A stretch of DNA of 64,000 nucleotides from Paenibacillus etheri (GTDB taxonomy: Bacteria > Bacillota > Bacilli > Paenibacillales > Paenibacillaceae). The notes under the pieces were generated by a model. It had not been told where the DNA came from. It worked only from the letters and a program-made list of their open reading frames with translations, and did no database searches. The DNA is taken from the NCBI RefSeq assembly GCF_001012825.1, contig NZ_LCZJ02000018.1, positions 363,122 through 427,121 of the forward strand, read 5' to 3'. Shown piece after piece: positions 7,656 through 16,903 of this stretch. The translations under genes and the position numbers were made by a program. Every line of letters begins with the position of its first letter. Position 1 is the first letter of the stretch.

Positions 7656-9638
7656 ATGCTCGAACAGATCGATATGTTTGCTGAAGTTTCTAATAACGGC
7701 GAGAATAGCCGTACTGGATACGATGCTGACGACATTCAAGTGCTCGAAGGTCTGGTTGCAGTACGCAAACGACCTGGCATGTATATCGGCAGTACAAGTT
7801 CTTCGGGACTACATCATCTAGTATGGGAAATTGTAGATAATGCTGTGGATGAGCATTTAGCCAAGTATTGTACGAAGATTGACTTACTACTTCGCAAAGA
7901 TGGCTCAGTAACGGTGACGGACAACGGTCGTGGGATTCCAACTGGAATGCATAAGACAGGGGTACCAACACCGCAAGTTGTATTTACAATTTTGCATGCA
8001 GGCGGTAAATTTGGGGGATCTGGTTACAAGAAATCAGGCGGTTTGCATGGCGTAGGGGCCTCAGTAACGAATGCTTTGTCTGAATGGCTTGAAGTAGAGA
8101 TTTATCGTGAAGGCAAAATCCATCGTCAACGTTTTGAATATTGGGTGGACAAGAAGGGGAAAGAGCATGTTGGCGAACCTGTAACGGGCCTTGAAATTCT
8201 GGGCAACACCAACAAAACCGGTTCGAAAATTACTTTTAAACCGGATATTCGCGTCTTTCCAAATGGAATTGCCCTGAATTATGACACGCTGGCAGAGCGG
8301 GTACAGGAGATTGCCTTTCTGAATTCCGGTCTGCGTATTACGCTGCATGATGAGCGGAGCAATCGTCAGGACGAGTTCTTTTACGAGGGTGGAGCAAGCC
8401 AATTTGTACAATTTCTGAATGAGGGCAAGGATGTTCTGCATGATGTCATTCACTTCAGCGCAGAAAAGGACGATATCGAAGTGGAAGTGGCTCTTCAGTA
8501 CAATGGTGGCTATACAGAAACCTTGGCTTCCTTCGTTAACTCCATTCCTACTCGTAGCGGTGGTACTCATGAGACGGGCTTTAAGACTGCGTATACCCGT
8601 GTGCTAAATGACTATGCCCGCCGTACACAGTTGCTTAAAGAAAAGGATAAGAATTTAGAAGGAAATGATTTGCGCGAAGGTATGATGGCTGTCATTAGTG
8701 TCAAAATGTCCGAGGTTGAATTTGTTGGACAGACGAAGGATCAGCTCGGCAGTGCTTCTGCCCGTAGTGCAGTAGACTACATTGTATCTGAGAATATGGC
8801 TCGTTTCCTGGAAGAGAACCCACAGGTTGCACAGAGTCTTCTGAAAAAATCGATTCAGGCTTCGAAGGCTCGGGAAGCGGCTCGCAAAGCCCGTGATGAG
8901 ATCCGTACAGGTAAGAAACGCAGTGAGAGCTCGAATCTTGGCGGGAAATTATCACCTGCGCAGTCTAAGGACGTTACACGAACTGAGCTGTTCATCGTAG
9001 AAGGTGATTCGGCCGGTGGCTCGGCGAAGCAAGGCCGTGATTCTAAGATTCAGGCGATCTTGCCGCTAAAAGGAAAACCGATGAATCCGGAAAAAGCCAA
9101 GCTGCTGGATATCCTGAAGAACGATGAATATAAAGCGATCATTTCCACGATTGGTGCAGGAATTGGTCCGGACTTTACCGTCGAAGACAGCAATTATTCC
9201 AAAATTATCATTATGACCGATGCGGATACAGATGGAGCGCATATTCAGGTGCTGCTGCTGACATTTTTCTATCGTTATATGAAGCCGTTAATAGATGCTG
9301 GAAAAGTCTTTATCGCCCAGCCTCCGCTTTATAAGCTGACCCGCAAAACGGGCAAGCTGGAAACCGTAAGGTATGCATGGAGTGATGAAGAACTGCAAAA
9401 TTACTTAAAGGAATTCGGCAAAAACTTCGAGCTTCAGCGTTATAAAGGATTGGGTGAGATGAACCCGGATCAGCTGTGGGAAACGACGATGAATCCAGAG
9501 TCGCGTACGCTGCTTCAGGTGCAGATTGAGGATGCTGCTAAGGCTGAGCGTCGTGTTTCTACACTTATGGGGGATAAAGTCGATCCTCGTAAACGCTGGA
9601 TTGTTGAAAATGTCGATTTCACTGAAATTGTAGAATAG
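7656..9638 (+). CDS. parE: DNA topoisomerase IV subunit B
   Basis: 660 residues; ATPase subunit of topoisomerase IV, which decatenates daughter chromosomes with ParC. The GHKL ATPase motifs are E58-N62 (EIVDNAVDEH), D89-GRGIP and GGLHGVGAS (128-136); the catalytic-lysine loop is QTKDQLGS; the TOPRIM domain has EGDSAGGSAKQGRD, PLKGKPMN and DADTDGAHI. Length fits Gram-positive ParE, and the immediate parC neighbour separates it from GyrB. A ~25-residue head (MLEQIDMFAEV...) precedes the conserved core and is slightly longer than usual. GGAGGAG lies just upstream of the ATG. A repeat element sits directly upstream, where the promoter should be. Confidence 0.96.
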   Translation: MLEQIDMFAEVSNNGENSRTGYDADDIQVLEGLVAVRKRPGMYIGSTSSSGLHHLVWEIVDNAVDEHLAKYCTKIDLLLRKDGSVTVTDNGRGIPTGMHKTGVPTPQVVFTILHAGGKFGGSGYKKSGGLHGVGASVTNALSEWLEVEIYREGKIHRQRFEYWVDKKGKEHVGEPVTGLEILGNTNKTGSKITFKPDIRVFPNGIALNYDTLAERVQEIAFLNSGLRITLHDERSNRQDEFFYEGGASQFVQFLNEGKDVLHDVIHFSAEKDDIEVEVALQYNGGYTETLASFVNSIPTRSGGTHETGFKTAYTRVLNDYARRTQLLKEKDKNLEGNDLREGMMAVISVKMSEVEFVGQTKDQLGSASARSAVDYIVSENMARFLEENPQVAQSLLKKSIQASKAREAARKARDEIRTGKKRSESSNLGGKLSPAQSKDVTRTELFIVEGDSAGGSAKQGRDSKIQAILPLKGKPMNPEKAKLLDILKNDEYKAIISTIGAGIGPDFTVEDSNYSKIIIMTDADTDGAHIQVLLLTFFYRYMKPLIDAGKVFIAQPPLYKLTRKTGKLETVRYAWSDEELQNYLKEFGKNFELQRYKGLGEMNPDQLWETTMNPESRTLLQVQIEDAAKAERRVSTLMGDKVDPRKRWIVENVDFTEIVE

Positions 9639-9717
9639 TTGCAGTGAGTATTGCTGGCAAGTGACGAATACTTCCACTGTTATTAATTTTTTGGTGATAG
9701 GCAAACGGAGTGGCGGA

Positions 9718-9826
9718 ATCGTTCTGGAGGAGCGTTAGCGTTCGCCTTTGTTTCCGGATTTTATCCGCAATCGGCGGTTATAATCAAAAAAATCTGGAAA
9801 CAACAGCGACCGGAAGAATGATCTGC
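9718..9826. repeat. Large imperfect hairpin between parE and parC
   Basis: A ~110-base dyad. The inner stem TTGTTTCCGGATTTT pairs with AAAATCTGGAAACAA (one G-T wobble); inside it is CCGC-AATC-GGCGG; the outer arms (around GAATCGTTCT and AGAATGATC) also pair imperfectly. It has no T tail, so it is not a standard terminator, and ParC expression must read through it or start after it. It could be a mobile dyad repeat, an RNA-processing site or a structured RNA. Confidence 0.6.
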
Positions 9827-9885
9827 ACGCGAAGTGAATGAATATCACCAATCTTTAAGAAAGTGGACAGATTGAGGAACAGAAG

Positions 9886-12336
9886 GTGAGCAAAGTGAGT
9901 AGTTTATCAGAACAATTTTTGCCGGCTTTTCTGGAAGAGGTCGTCGGTGACCGCTTTGGTCGGTATTCCAAATACATTATTCAGGACCGGGCGATTCCCG
10001 ATGTCCGCGATGGACTTAAGCCCGTACAGCGCCGGATTCTTTATGCGATGTACGATTCTGGCAATACGCCTGACAAGCCGTACCGCAAGTCAGCCAAAAC
10101 TGTCGGGGATGTAATGGGTAATTACCATCCACACGGTGACTCTTCGATTTATGATGGCATGGTTCGTATGGCACAGCCATGGAAGATGGGGCATGTACTT
10201 GTTGACGGTCACGGCAACTGGGGTTCAATGGATGATGACCCTGCTGCAGCGATGCGTTATACGGAAGCACGGTTATCTCCGATTGCTATGGAGATGATGC
10301 GTGATATCGAGAAGCGGACGGTACTGTTTAAGGACAACTTTGACAATACCGCCAAAGAGCCTGTTGTTGTTCCCTCTCGTTATCCGAACTTACTCGTGAA
10401 TGGCACGAGTGGAATTTCCGCAGGTTTTGCCACTGAGATTCCGCCACATAACCTACGTGAGGTTATTGATGCTTGTATCGCAGTAATGCAGAAGCCGGAT
10501 ATTGAACTTGAAGATATCATGACCTTCATGAAAGGTCCGGATTTCCCTACAGGCGGCACTATTATGGGCGGTGACGGCATCATGGATGCTTACCGCACAG
10601 GAAAAGGCCGTATTTATTTACGCTCCAAGACTGAGATCGAGAATATGCGTGGTGGCAAGCAACAAATCGTGATTACTGAAGTTCCATTCCAGATTGTTAA
10701 ATCACGACTAGTTACCTCCATGGAAAATATTCGATTAGAGAAGAAGATCGATGGCATTGCCGAAGTTCGTGATGAAAGTGGACGAGAAGGACTTCGGATT
10801 GTAGTGGAACTCAAGAAAGAAGCTGATGCTCAAGGTGTTTTGGCGTATCTGCTCAAAAAAACTGATCTTCAAATCACCTATAACTTCAATATGGTGGCGA
10901 TCGTCAACAAAGCTCCGCAACAGCTTGGTCTCAAAGCCATCCTGGAGGCCTATATCGCGCATCAGCGTGAAGTAGTGACTCACCGGACCCAATTTGATCT
11001 GGAGCGCGCAGAAGACCGTGCTCATGTCTTAGAGGGCTTGGTTAAAGCGTTGAATATTCTTGATGAGGTCATCGCTGCCATCAAAGCATCGAAGAACCGG
11101 CAGGATGCTCAGAACAATCTCGTGTGGATGTTCGGGTTCAGTGAGCGTCAAGCGGATTCTATCCTTACCTTGCAATTGTATCGTTTGACCAATTTGGAGA
11201 TTACTTCACTCCAAAAAGAATTGGATGAAATGATGGCAAAGATTACACATCTACGCGGCATATTGGAAAGTGACAAGAAGCTCGTAGCTGTAATCCGTAA
11301 GGAATTGCTGGAGATCCGCGACAAGTACGGAATCGATCGTCGTTCTTTGATCCAAGGTGAAGTAGAAGAGCTTAAAGTTAGCCTTGAAACGCTAGTCAAC
11401 GCGGAGGATGTATTAGTTGCACTTTCTGCAGATGGTTATATTAAGCGCACTAGTATGCTTTCCTTCACCCGTTCTGGTGGTGAGCGTCAAACTTCAGGGG
11501 TTAAAGAGGGCGATCATATCGTCAAGCTGCTCGATGTGAATACCCGTGACAGTCTGCTGGTATTTACACGCAAGGGACAGTACTTCTTGCTTCCTGTTCA
11601 CCAGATACCAGAGTTTAAATGGAAAGAACCTGGTACAGCGATTGTTAACGTTATCGGATTGTCTAAAGGGGATGGAATCATAAGCGTGATTCCGGTCAAT
11701 AATCTTGATGATCCGCAGCAAAGTCTTGTGTTTATCACCCGTAGAGGTCAGGTTAAACGTACAGAGCTCAAGGAATACTCTACAAGCCGTTCTGGAGCCG
11801 TAGCAGCCTGTAAGGTAGCAGACGGTGATGAGATCATTACAGTGGCTACTAGTACGAATGACAAGGATATTGTACTCGTGACTCGTGAAGGAATGAGTAT
11901 TAGATTCCATGAGAATGAAGTTAATCCTATGGGCCGTGTTGCATCCGGTGTAAGAGGAATTCAGCTTCGTGAGGGCGATGAGGTAATTTCTTGCTTCTGG
12001 GTCAGTGAAGATGAAGGCGAGATTCTCTCCATCTCCGATATCGGATATGCAAAACGCTCATTACTAGTAGATTATCCATCTCAAAGCCGTGGTGGCAAAG
12101 GGATGCCAACCTTTGAATTTAAGGAAGGCAAGCGAGTACGACCAAATGGCAGCAAATTGGCAGGGGCCTTCTATTGCAGAGAACCGCTGGAACTGAATGC
12201 AATTACAAGGGAGAATGCACATCACACATTCTCATCTGAATCTGCACCACTTGGAGAGCGTCGTTCTACAGGCAAACAAATTGTTCCTGTGGAGAAAAAA
12301 GATGAGATTGTTAATCTTTTCCTAGCAGTTAAATAA
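9886..12336 (+). CDS. parC: DNA topoisomerase IV subunit A
   Basis: 816 residues; DNA-cleaving subunit of topoisomerase IV. The catalytic tyrosine is Y125 in [11 protein letters not shown]. The quinolone-determining segment reads [12 protein letters not shown], with Ser86 and Asp90 at the classic resistance positions, i.e. the sensitive-type residues. A C-terminal beta-pinwheel follows with repeated GxxxR/K blades, including [10 protein letters not shown], close to the gyrase-type QRRGGKG box. GTG 9886 has GAGG 8 bases upstream; GTG 9895 with AGAAGGTGA is a nearly equal alternative, differing by three residues. A terminator follows at 12417. Confidence 0.96.
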   Translation: MSKVSSLSEQFLPAFLEEVVGDRFGRYSKYIIQDRAIPDVRDGLKPVQRRILYAMYDSGNTPDKPYRKSAKTVGDVMGNYHPHGDSSIYDGMVRMAQPWKMGHVLVDGHGNWGSMDDDPAAAMRYTEARLSPIAMEMMRDIEKRTVLFKDNFDNTAKEPVVVPSRYPNLLVNGTSGISAGFATEIPPHNLREVIDACIAVMQKPDIELEDIMTFMKGPDFPTGGTIMGGDGIMDAYRTGKGRIYLRSKTEIENMRGGKQQIVITEVPFQIVKSRLVTSMENIRLEKKIDGIAEVRDESGREGLRIVVELKKEADAQGVLAYLLKKTDLQITYNFNMVAIVNKAPQQLGLKAILEAYIAHQREVVTHRTQFDLERAEDRAHVLEGLVKALNILDEVIAAIKASKNRQDAQNNLVWMFGFSERQADSILTLQLYRLTNLEITSLQKELDEMMAKITHLRGILESDKKLVAVIRKELLEIRDKYGIDRRSLIQGEVEELKVSLETLVNAEDVLVALSADGYIKRTSMLSFTRSGGERQTSGVKEGDHIVKLLDVNTRDSLLVFTRKGQYFLLPVHQIPEFKWKEPGTAIVNVIGLSKGDGIISVIPVNNLDDPQQSLVFITRRGQVKRTELKEYSTSRSGAVAACKVADGDEIITVATSTNDKDIVLVTREGMSIRFHENEVNPMGRVASGVRGIQLREGDEVISCFWVSEDEGEILSISDIGYAKRSLLVDYPSQSRGGKGMPTFEFKEGKRVRPNGSKLAGAFYCREPLELNAITRENAHHTFSSESAPLGERRSTGKQIVPVEKKDEIVNLFLAVK

Positions 12337-12354
12337 AGCAAACTAGTAATTCAC

Positions 12355-12416
12355 ATATTTCTCGCATAAACGCTTACCACCGTCCTTAAAGGACGCCGAA
12401 GGCGCTTTAGCTTATC
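12355..12416 (+). repeat. Palindromic intergenic repeat, copy 2
   Basis: ATATTTCTCGCATAAACGC followed by GTCCTTAAAGGAC and CGCCGAAGGCG, matching the second half of the element at 7528-7625 over about 55 bases with a few changes and a 3-base insertion. It ends where the parC terminator starts. Confidence 0.7.
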
Positions 12417-12463
12417 AAGGTACTTAGTCAATTCTTTTTAAGAACTGACTAAGTACCTTTTTT
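12417..12463 (+). terminator. parC terminator
   Basis: Perfect 14-bp stem AAGGTACTTAGTCA / TGACTAAGTACCTT with a 15-base loop and a T run. Confidence 0.92.
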
Positions 12464-12579
12464 AAATTTTATAGCTTTACAGTGCAGAAGATTTATTTTT
12501 CTTCTTTTGCAGGAAATGGAATTTGTTTCGCGAAAATGTAGTATACCGGATAGAACCGCAAAGAAAGGAAGGAATCAGT

Positions 12580-13011
12580 GTGCACGCTTCTGAATTCAGT
12601 AAAATTTGGCATAAAATTTTGAAAGATTACAAACTACATATGGACAGTAATCTTGCCCCAACGCTAACGGATGCCCAACTCACAGTACTTGAACTGCTTC
12701 AGGAACGTGATGCCATGAAGCCTTCTGATCTGGCCCCACATCTGGCGACCAGTCCTGCAGCGGTTACTATGCTACTTGATCGGATGGAGAAGAATGGGCT
12801 TATCATCCGGGAGAGAGATGCTGCGGATCGCCGTATTGTATGGGTGAGTATAACGGAAATTGGAACGCAGGAGACTGTACGTGGTTTGAAGATCCGCAGT
12901 GATTTTTTTGCAGAAGCGCTTGATCCGATTTCGTCTCATAACCAACAGTTACTTCTCTATTTAATGGGCAAAATGGTTGTTACAACTACACCGGAAGGTT
13001 CTACACCATGA
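12580..13011 (+). CDS. MarR family transcriptional regulator
   Basis: 143 residues from GTG 12580, with AAGAAAGGAAGG just upstream; the longer in-frame ATG start at 12523 lacks such a site. Winged helix at ~40-100: PSDLAPHLATSPAAVTMLLDR is the recognition helix and ERDAADRRIVWVSITEIG is the classic MarR wing (D.RDR). It is isolated between terminators, so its targets are not evident. MarR proteins usually bind small phenolic or oxidant ligands and often control their own gene. Confidence 0.88.
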   Translation: MHASEFSKIWHKILKDYKLHMDSNLAPTLTDAQLTVLELLQERDAMKPSDLAPHLATSPAAVTMLLDRMEKNGLIIRERDAADRRIVWVSITEIGTQETVRGLKIRSDFFAEALDPISSHNQQLLLYLMGKMVVTTTPEGSTP

Positions 13012-13100
13012 ATAATCGGGATGACAAGGGCCGGAGATAGATTGAGGTACAAGCTTGTGATGACAAGCGATTAAGAAAGTACAACAACACACTTTATTTC

Positions 13101-13139
13101 AAAAAAAGAAGGCCATCCATTAACGGATAGCCTTCTTTT
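13101..13139. terminator. Bidirectional terminator between convergent genes
   Basis: AAAAGAAGGCCATCC / GGATAGCCTTCTTTT. It ends the marR transcript and, on the other strand, overlaps the stop codon of the pseudouridine synthase gene, whose transcript would end in a T run. Confidence 0.85.
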
Positions 13140-13866
13140 GTAATTCCTTAGACCACAAATCCCAAGGATGGGTTTGCGGGGGCAGGGAAATAAGTTCTAC
13201 TTCTTCTTTAGTAACAGGGTGGGGAAAGCCTACAAGTGCAGACCACAGTGCAATTTGCTGTCCAGGTCTGTTCACTGAAGCCCCATACTTCTGATCACCG
13301 TATAATGGGCAGCCGATGGAGCTGAGTTGCACTCGGATTTGATGTGAACGACCGGTAAGTAAATCGATCTTGAGCAGGCTATAGCCCTCTGCACTGCCAA
13401 GCACCGTGTAATCCAGAATGGCTTCCTTACCGCCGGGTGTTCCTTTCCGGACTACGGTGACGGTATTACTCTTAGCGTCTTTAAGCAGCGTATCGGTAAG
13501 ACGATCATAAGATGCTGGTGGTTTTCCGTGTACGACCGTTAAATACACCTTATGAAAGCTGTGAGTTCGGACACTCTCGGACAGTCTTGATGCTGCTTTA
13601 GATGTCTTGGCAAAGATCATTGCACCCCCAACCGGACGATCCAGGCGGTGGACTAGCCCCATATAGACGTTGCCGGGCTTGTTAAATCGTTCCTTCACAT
13701 CTTCTTTGAGCAGGTTGAGCAGATCAGGATCTCCAGTGGCATCCTCCTGAACAGGAATATTCACAGGCTTCACGATACCTAGAAGATGATTATCTTCGTA
13801 TAACACTTCAAATCGCTTCGATGCTCCGTCCAGCGGCTCGCTGCTGCCAGATAAATGCTGTGTCAT
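13120..13866 (-). CDS. RluA-family pseudouridine synthase
   Basis: 248 residues. The catalytic aspartate is D76 in VHRLDRPVGG; the other family motifs are LLTGRSHQIRVQL and YGDQKYG. There is no N-terminal S4 domain, as in the shorter RluA/RluC-like members. The enzyme converts uridine to pseudouridine in rRNA or tRNA; the site cannot be told from sequence. It lies 3 bases after the methyltransferase gene on the same strand, so the two RNA-modifying enzymes form an operon. Confidence 0.9.
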   Translation of the reverse strand: MTQHLSGSSEPLDGASKRFEVLYEDNHLLGIVKPVNIPVQEDATGDPDLLNLLKEDVKERFNKPGNVYMGLVHRLDRPVGGAMIFAKTSKAASRLSESVRTHSFHKVYLTVVHGKPPASYDRLTDTLLKDAKSNTVTVVRKGTPGGKEAILDYTVLGSAEGYSLLKIDLLTGRSHQIRVQLSSIGCPLYGDQKYGASVNRPGQQIALWSALVGFPHPVTKEEVELISLPPQTHPWDLWSKELQKKAIR

Positions 13867-13869
13867 GGC

Positions 13870-14733
13870 TTACGCCTCCCAGCGTCCCAGAATACCGCAT
13901 GGCAGGTTCATGCCGGAGGAAGTGATCGGAAGACCGATTTCACCGGAGGTGAGTTTCCCTCCATAACGTTTGCCCATGGTCATCGACAACATATTACGTA
14001 GTACAGTTGGCGAAATCCCAGTGGTGTATGAATTGATTAGCATAAACAAAGGTTTATCGCTCATTATTTGCATACAGCTCTCAAGGAATGGATATAAGCT
14101 GGACTCCAGCTTCCACATTTCTCCGCCAGGTCCTCTTCCATAGGAAGGCGGATCCATAATGATCGCATCATACTTACTACCACGGCGTTGTTCGCGTTGT
14201 ACGAATTTGAATACGTCATCCGTAATGTAGCGGACTGGACGTTCTCCCAGGCCAGACAGCTGCACATTTTCTTTCGCCCATTGCACCATTCCCTTGGCTG
14301 CATCCACGTGAACAACAGAAGCGCCAGCACTTGCTGCGGCTACAGTAGCTCCACCAGTATAGGCAAATAGATTTAGTACTGAGATCGGACGGTTAGCAGC
14401 CGCAATCTTGTCCATCATCCAGCTCCAGTTGGCCGCTTGTTCAGGGAATAAACCTGTATGCTTAAAATTCGTAGGACGCAGGTGGAATTTTAATTTTCCG
14501 TAACTAATCTTCCAATCATCCGGAATTGTTTTTTTCATTTCCCATTGTCCACCACCAGCCGAGGAACGGTGATAATGACCGTGTACATCACGCCATTTCG
14601 CTGTCTCATTGGAGAGAGGCCAAATAATTTGTGGATCAGGACGGCGCAGGATAATGTCACCCCAACGTTCGAGCTTCTCTCCACCGCCAGTGTCAATTAC
14701 TTCATAGTCTTTCCAGTCGCTAGCTATATACAT
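13870..14733 (-). CDS. Class I SAM-dependent RNA methyltransferase (RlmI/RlmK-like)
   Basis: 287 residues. The SAM-binding motif I is VLNLFAYTGGAT (119-130), and the catalytic motif is DPPSYGRG (194-201), where the DPPS form is typical of m5C or base-N methyltransferases of rRNA. GLFPEQ before the Rossmann fold is also characteristic. GAAGGATGG lies upstream of the ATG. It is the first gene of a two-gene minus-strand operon with the pseudouridine synthase. Lacks the N-terminal PUA domain of E. coli RlmI, so the substrate site may differ. Confidence 0.85.
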   Translation of the reverse strand: MYIASDWKDYEVIDTGGGEKLERWGDIILRRPDPQIIWPLSNETAKWRDVHGHYHRSSAGGGQWEMKKTIPDDWKISYGKLKFHLRPTNFKHTGLFPEQAANWSWMMDKIAAANRPISVLNLFAYTGGATVAAASAGASVVHVDAAKGMVQWAKENVQLSGLGERPVRYITDDVFKFVQREQRRGSKYDAIIMDPPSYGRGPGGEMWKLESSLYPFLESCMQIMSDKPLFMLINSYTTGISPTVLRNMLSMTMGKRYGGKLTSGEIGLPITSSGMNLPCGILGRWEA

Positions 14734-14961
14734 TTTTTAATCCATCCTTCAAAAATTCATTTAGCCTTTATTGTACATCATTTCACCATATAGCTACAAA
14801 CAAAATACGCACAGGCTTAACACTCTGCTTATTTTATCCAACGAAGATTATGTGTATAATATTTCCATGCTTGCAGCTATTATTGTGGCAGATCAAGCAA
14901 TGATTGTGTATGATCAGATACCAGAGTCCTTACAATATTTACGATCGGAGAATTGCAGCTA

Positions 14962-15822
14962 ATGTTCAATCTCGCACCTTTATATTTCCCGATAACTGCA
15001 AATCCAGCCCAAACAAGTGAATTTCTACCCAGCCAAGTTTTGCTGCCGTACATTCGCTGTTACTGGGGCTCTGCTACACCACGTATTCGTACAGAGGTAT
15101 CAGTTCCCATAGTGGACAAGGTATCTTGTGACGCACCTCGAATGGAAACGATTATTCCAGATACATGTATGGACATTATTTGGAATTTGAATGAATCAAC
15201 AGGCATAACAACCACCGTATTTTCCGGCATCAATGATGCTCCTTTTGAAGTCCCTTCAGACAGGGGGGGAGGTATGATCTCAACATTCGGTATCCGATTT
15301 CATTTCTGGGCCGTTCATTTTTTTGCGGATGACCATCTCCGGGATGTTCTGAATGCATTTGTGGATGTGGACCAATACTTCGGTACTTTTAAAAGAGAGC
15401 TAGGACTACTACTGGAACAAGCAAATTCTATAAATGAAAGAATAGCGGTAGCTGAGGCTTATCTGTTTCAGCGTCTGGAGCATGGAGGACGGACTAACGA
15501 CCGGATGATGAATGCAGTTTATACCCTAATTAAGCAAAAGGGTGTGGTAACAGCTGAGGATTTGGAAACTAGCTCTAATCTAAGCAGACGTCAACTAGAA
15601 AGACTTTTTCAAGAATACATAGGTGTATCACCTAAAAAAACAGCTGATCTTGTGCGATTTCAGAATGTATGGCGGGAAATGTACCATCTGCCTGTGCAGA
15701 CGAAGATTATGCAGGATCTTATTTTTACGTATGGATTCAGCCACCAGCCTCATTTCATAAACAGTTTTAAGAAATATGCGGGAAGAACACCACTTGACGC
15801 TTTAGTCTATGCCGGCAGATAA
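14962..15822 (+). CDS. AraC family transcriptional regulator
   Basis: 286 residues. The N-terminal ~150 residues resemble the DUF6597-type sensor of AraC proteins (LLPYIRCYWG, IPDTCMDIIWNL). The C-terminal ~100 residues have two helix-turn-helix units, with SRRQLERLFQEYIGVSPKK and the conserved end YGFSHQPHFINSFKKYAGRTP. GGAG lies 11 bases before ATG 14962; an in-frame TTG at 14953 is less likely. It may control the VOC-protein gene 90 bases downstream (inference from position). Confidence 0.9.
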   Translation: MFNLAPLYFPITANPAQTSEFLPSQVLLPYIRCYWGSATPRIRTEVSVPIVDKVSCDAPRMETIIPDTCMDIIWNLNESTGITTTVFSGINDAPFEVPSDRGGGMISTFGIRFHFWAVHFFADDHLRDVLNAFVDVDQYFGTFKRELGLLLEQANSINERIAVAEAYLFQRLEHGGRTNDRMMNAVYTLIKQKGVVTAEDLETSSNLSRRQLERLFQEYIGVSPKKTADLVRFQNVWREMYHLPVQTKIMQDLIFTYGFSHQPHFINSFKKYAGRTPLDALVYAGR

Positions 15823-15914
15823 ATGTCGCAATTTTGCAATACAAAGGGTTCTAGCCTTGTTAAACTCAAGTAAGAAATGAAAACAATGATGATGAGAATG
15901 AAAGGGGACAAATT

Positions 15915-16280
15915 ATGATTTCGTCTTTTGAAGGTACTAACATCTACACTAAGGATACTGCAGCGTTGGCTGCATTTTATTCGGAGGTGTTAGGTATTCC
16001 AATCCCGTTCGAAGGTTACGGTAATTTTGATGGCGCAAAGATTGGATTCGACAAGAAGCAGCCTGGAATTATCATTTGGGATGCGACGAAATGGGAAAAG
16101 CTCACGACAGGCTTTGTTAATTTAGTATTCGGCTGTGATAATCTCGATGAGACGTATGAGCAGTTAAAGGCTAAGGGTCTGGATTGTCAGCCACCGGTTA
16201 CGATGGAATATGGCGGGAAAGAAATGAACTTCCGTGATCCTGACGGGAACCACATCACCTTGCTCGAAGGAGCATATTAA
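15915..16280 (+). CDS. VOC family (glyoxalase/bleomycin-resistance fold) protein
   Basis: 121 residues with the paired beta-alpha-beta-beta-beta modules of the VOC fold: TKDTAALAAFYSEVLGIPI at the start, and MNFRDPDGNHITLLE at the end, where the Glu is a usual metal ligand. It follows the AraC-like regulator and ends at a terminator. VOC proteins range from glyoxalases to antibiotic-binding proteins, so no substrate is assigned. AAAGGGG upstream serves as the ribosome binding site. Confidence 0.88.
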   Translation: MISSFEGTNIYTKDTAALAAFYSEVLGIPIPFEGYGNFDGAKIGFDKKQPGIIIWDATKWEKLTTGFVNLVFGCDNLDETYEQLKAKGLDCQPPVTMEYGGKEMNFRDPDGNHITLLEGAY

Positions 16281-16306
16281 TTCAGTATTAGTAAAAATAA
16301 AGATCG

Positions 16307-16350
16307 AACGCAAACGTAACCGTGTGAATAACGGACGTTTGCGTTTTTTT
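16307..16350 (+). terminator. Intrinsic terminator
   Basis: AACGCAAACGT / ACGTTTGCGTT with a 17-base loop and a seven-T tail, ending the AraC-VOC transcript just before the Fur-controlled promoter. Confidence 0.9.
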
Positions 16351-16359
16351 ATTTTTATT

Positions 16360-16393
16360 CTATTTGACAATGATAATCATTATCAAATAGAAT
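16360..16393 (+). promoter_or_regulatory. Fur box overlapping a sigma-A promoter
   Basis: TGATAAT-C-ATTATCA (16371-16385) is a perfect 7-1-7 Fur box, within a longer palindrome that runs 16360-16390. The promoter TTGACA (16364-16369), 18-base spacer, TAGAAT (16388-16393) is buried in it, so Fur-Fe(II) bound here would block RNA polymerase. This predicts iron-limitation induction of the two genes downstream. Confidence 0.9.
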
Positions 16394-16449
16394 GAGGGTG
16401 AAGCACACATCATTAAAATTTTATGTTTAGTAATGGGAGGAACAGAAAG

Positions 16450-16902
16450 ATGACTAAAGTGCTAGTGGCATATGCCAGTTTAACTGGAAACACTGAGGAA
16501 ATGGCTGAATTGATTGTAGAGGGAATACGCCAAGCAGGCGGTGAGGCCGTTTTGAAATCGGTCACTGAATGCAATGCGGTTGAGATAAATTCATATGAAG
16601 GCGTTCTGCTAGGAGCATACACTTGGGGAGATGGAGAGCTGCCTGATGAAGCTCTTGATTTCTATGAGGAGATGGATGAGCTTGATTTGACCGCTGTGAA
16701 GTCGGCAGTTTTTGGTAGTGGTGATACAGGTTATGCCATTTATTGTGGGGCCGTGGACTTAATCGTGGAGAAGTTAAAGGAACGCGGGGCTGTATTATTA
16801 CAGGATAGCCTAAAGATTGAATATGGACCAAACGCTGCTGAAAAAGAAGCTTGCCGTCAATTCGGTCGTCAATTTATCGAAGCATGTATGGTGGCATCAT
16901 AG
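16450..16902 (+). CDS. Flavodoxin, Fur-controlled
   Basis: 150 residues from ATG 16450, with GGGAGG upstream. The FMN phosphate loop is YASLTGNTEEMA; the ring-binding loops are GAYTWGDGELPDE and FGSGDTGYAIYCGAVD. Short-chain flavodoxin. Flavodoxin replaces ferredoxin as a low-potential electron carrier when iron is short, which agrees with the Fur box in its promoter. The stop is one base before the next ATG. Confidence 0.95.
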   Translation: MTKVLVAYASLTGNTEEMAELIVEGIRQAGGEAVLKSVTECNAVEINSYEGVLLGAYTWGDGELPDEALDFYEEMDELDLTAVKSAVFGSGDTGYAIYCGAVDLIVEKLKERGAVLLQDSLKIEYGPNAAEKEACRQFGRQFIEACMVAS

Positions 16903-16903
16903 G

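Noticed and set aside
8061-8570. 169-codon ORF antisense to parE
   Set aside because: It lies entirely inside a strongly conserved gene on the other strand and has no start signals.
9718-9826. Reading the parE-parC hairpin as a terminator
   Set aside because: There is no T tail after the stem, and parC would then lack a visible promoter close by.
14771-14962. 63-codon ORF before the AraC gene
   Set aside because: No ribosome binding site; it overlaps the likely promoter of the AraC gene.
16817-16903. Longer start for the flavodoxin partner protein
   Set aside because: It would overlap the flavodoxin coding region by about 85 bases; ATG 16904 fits the operon spacing.
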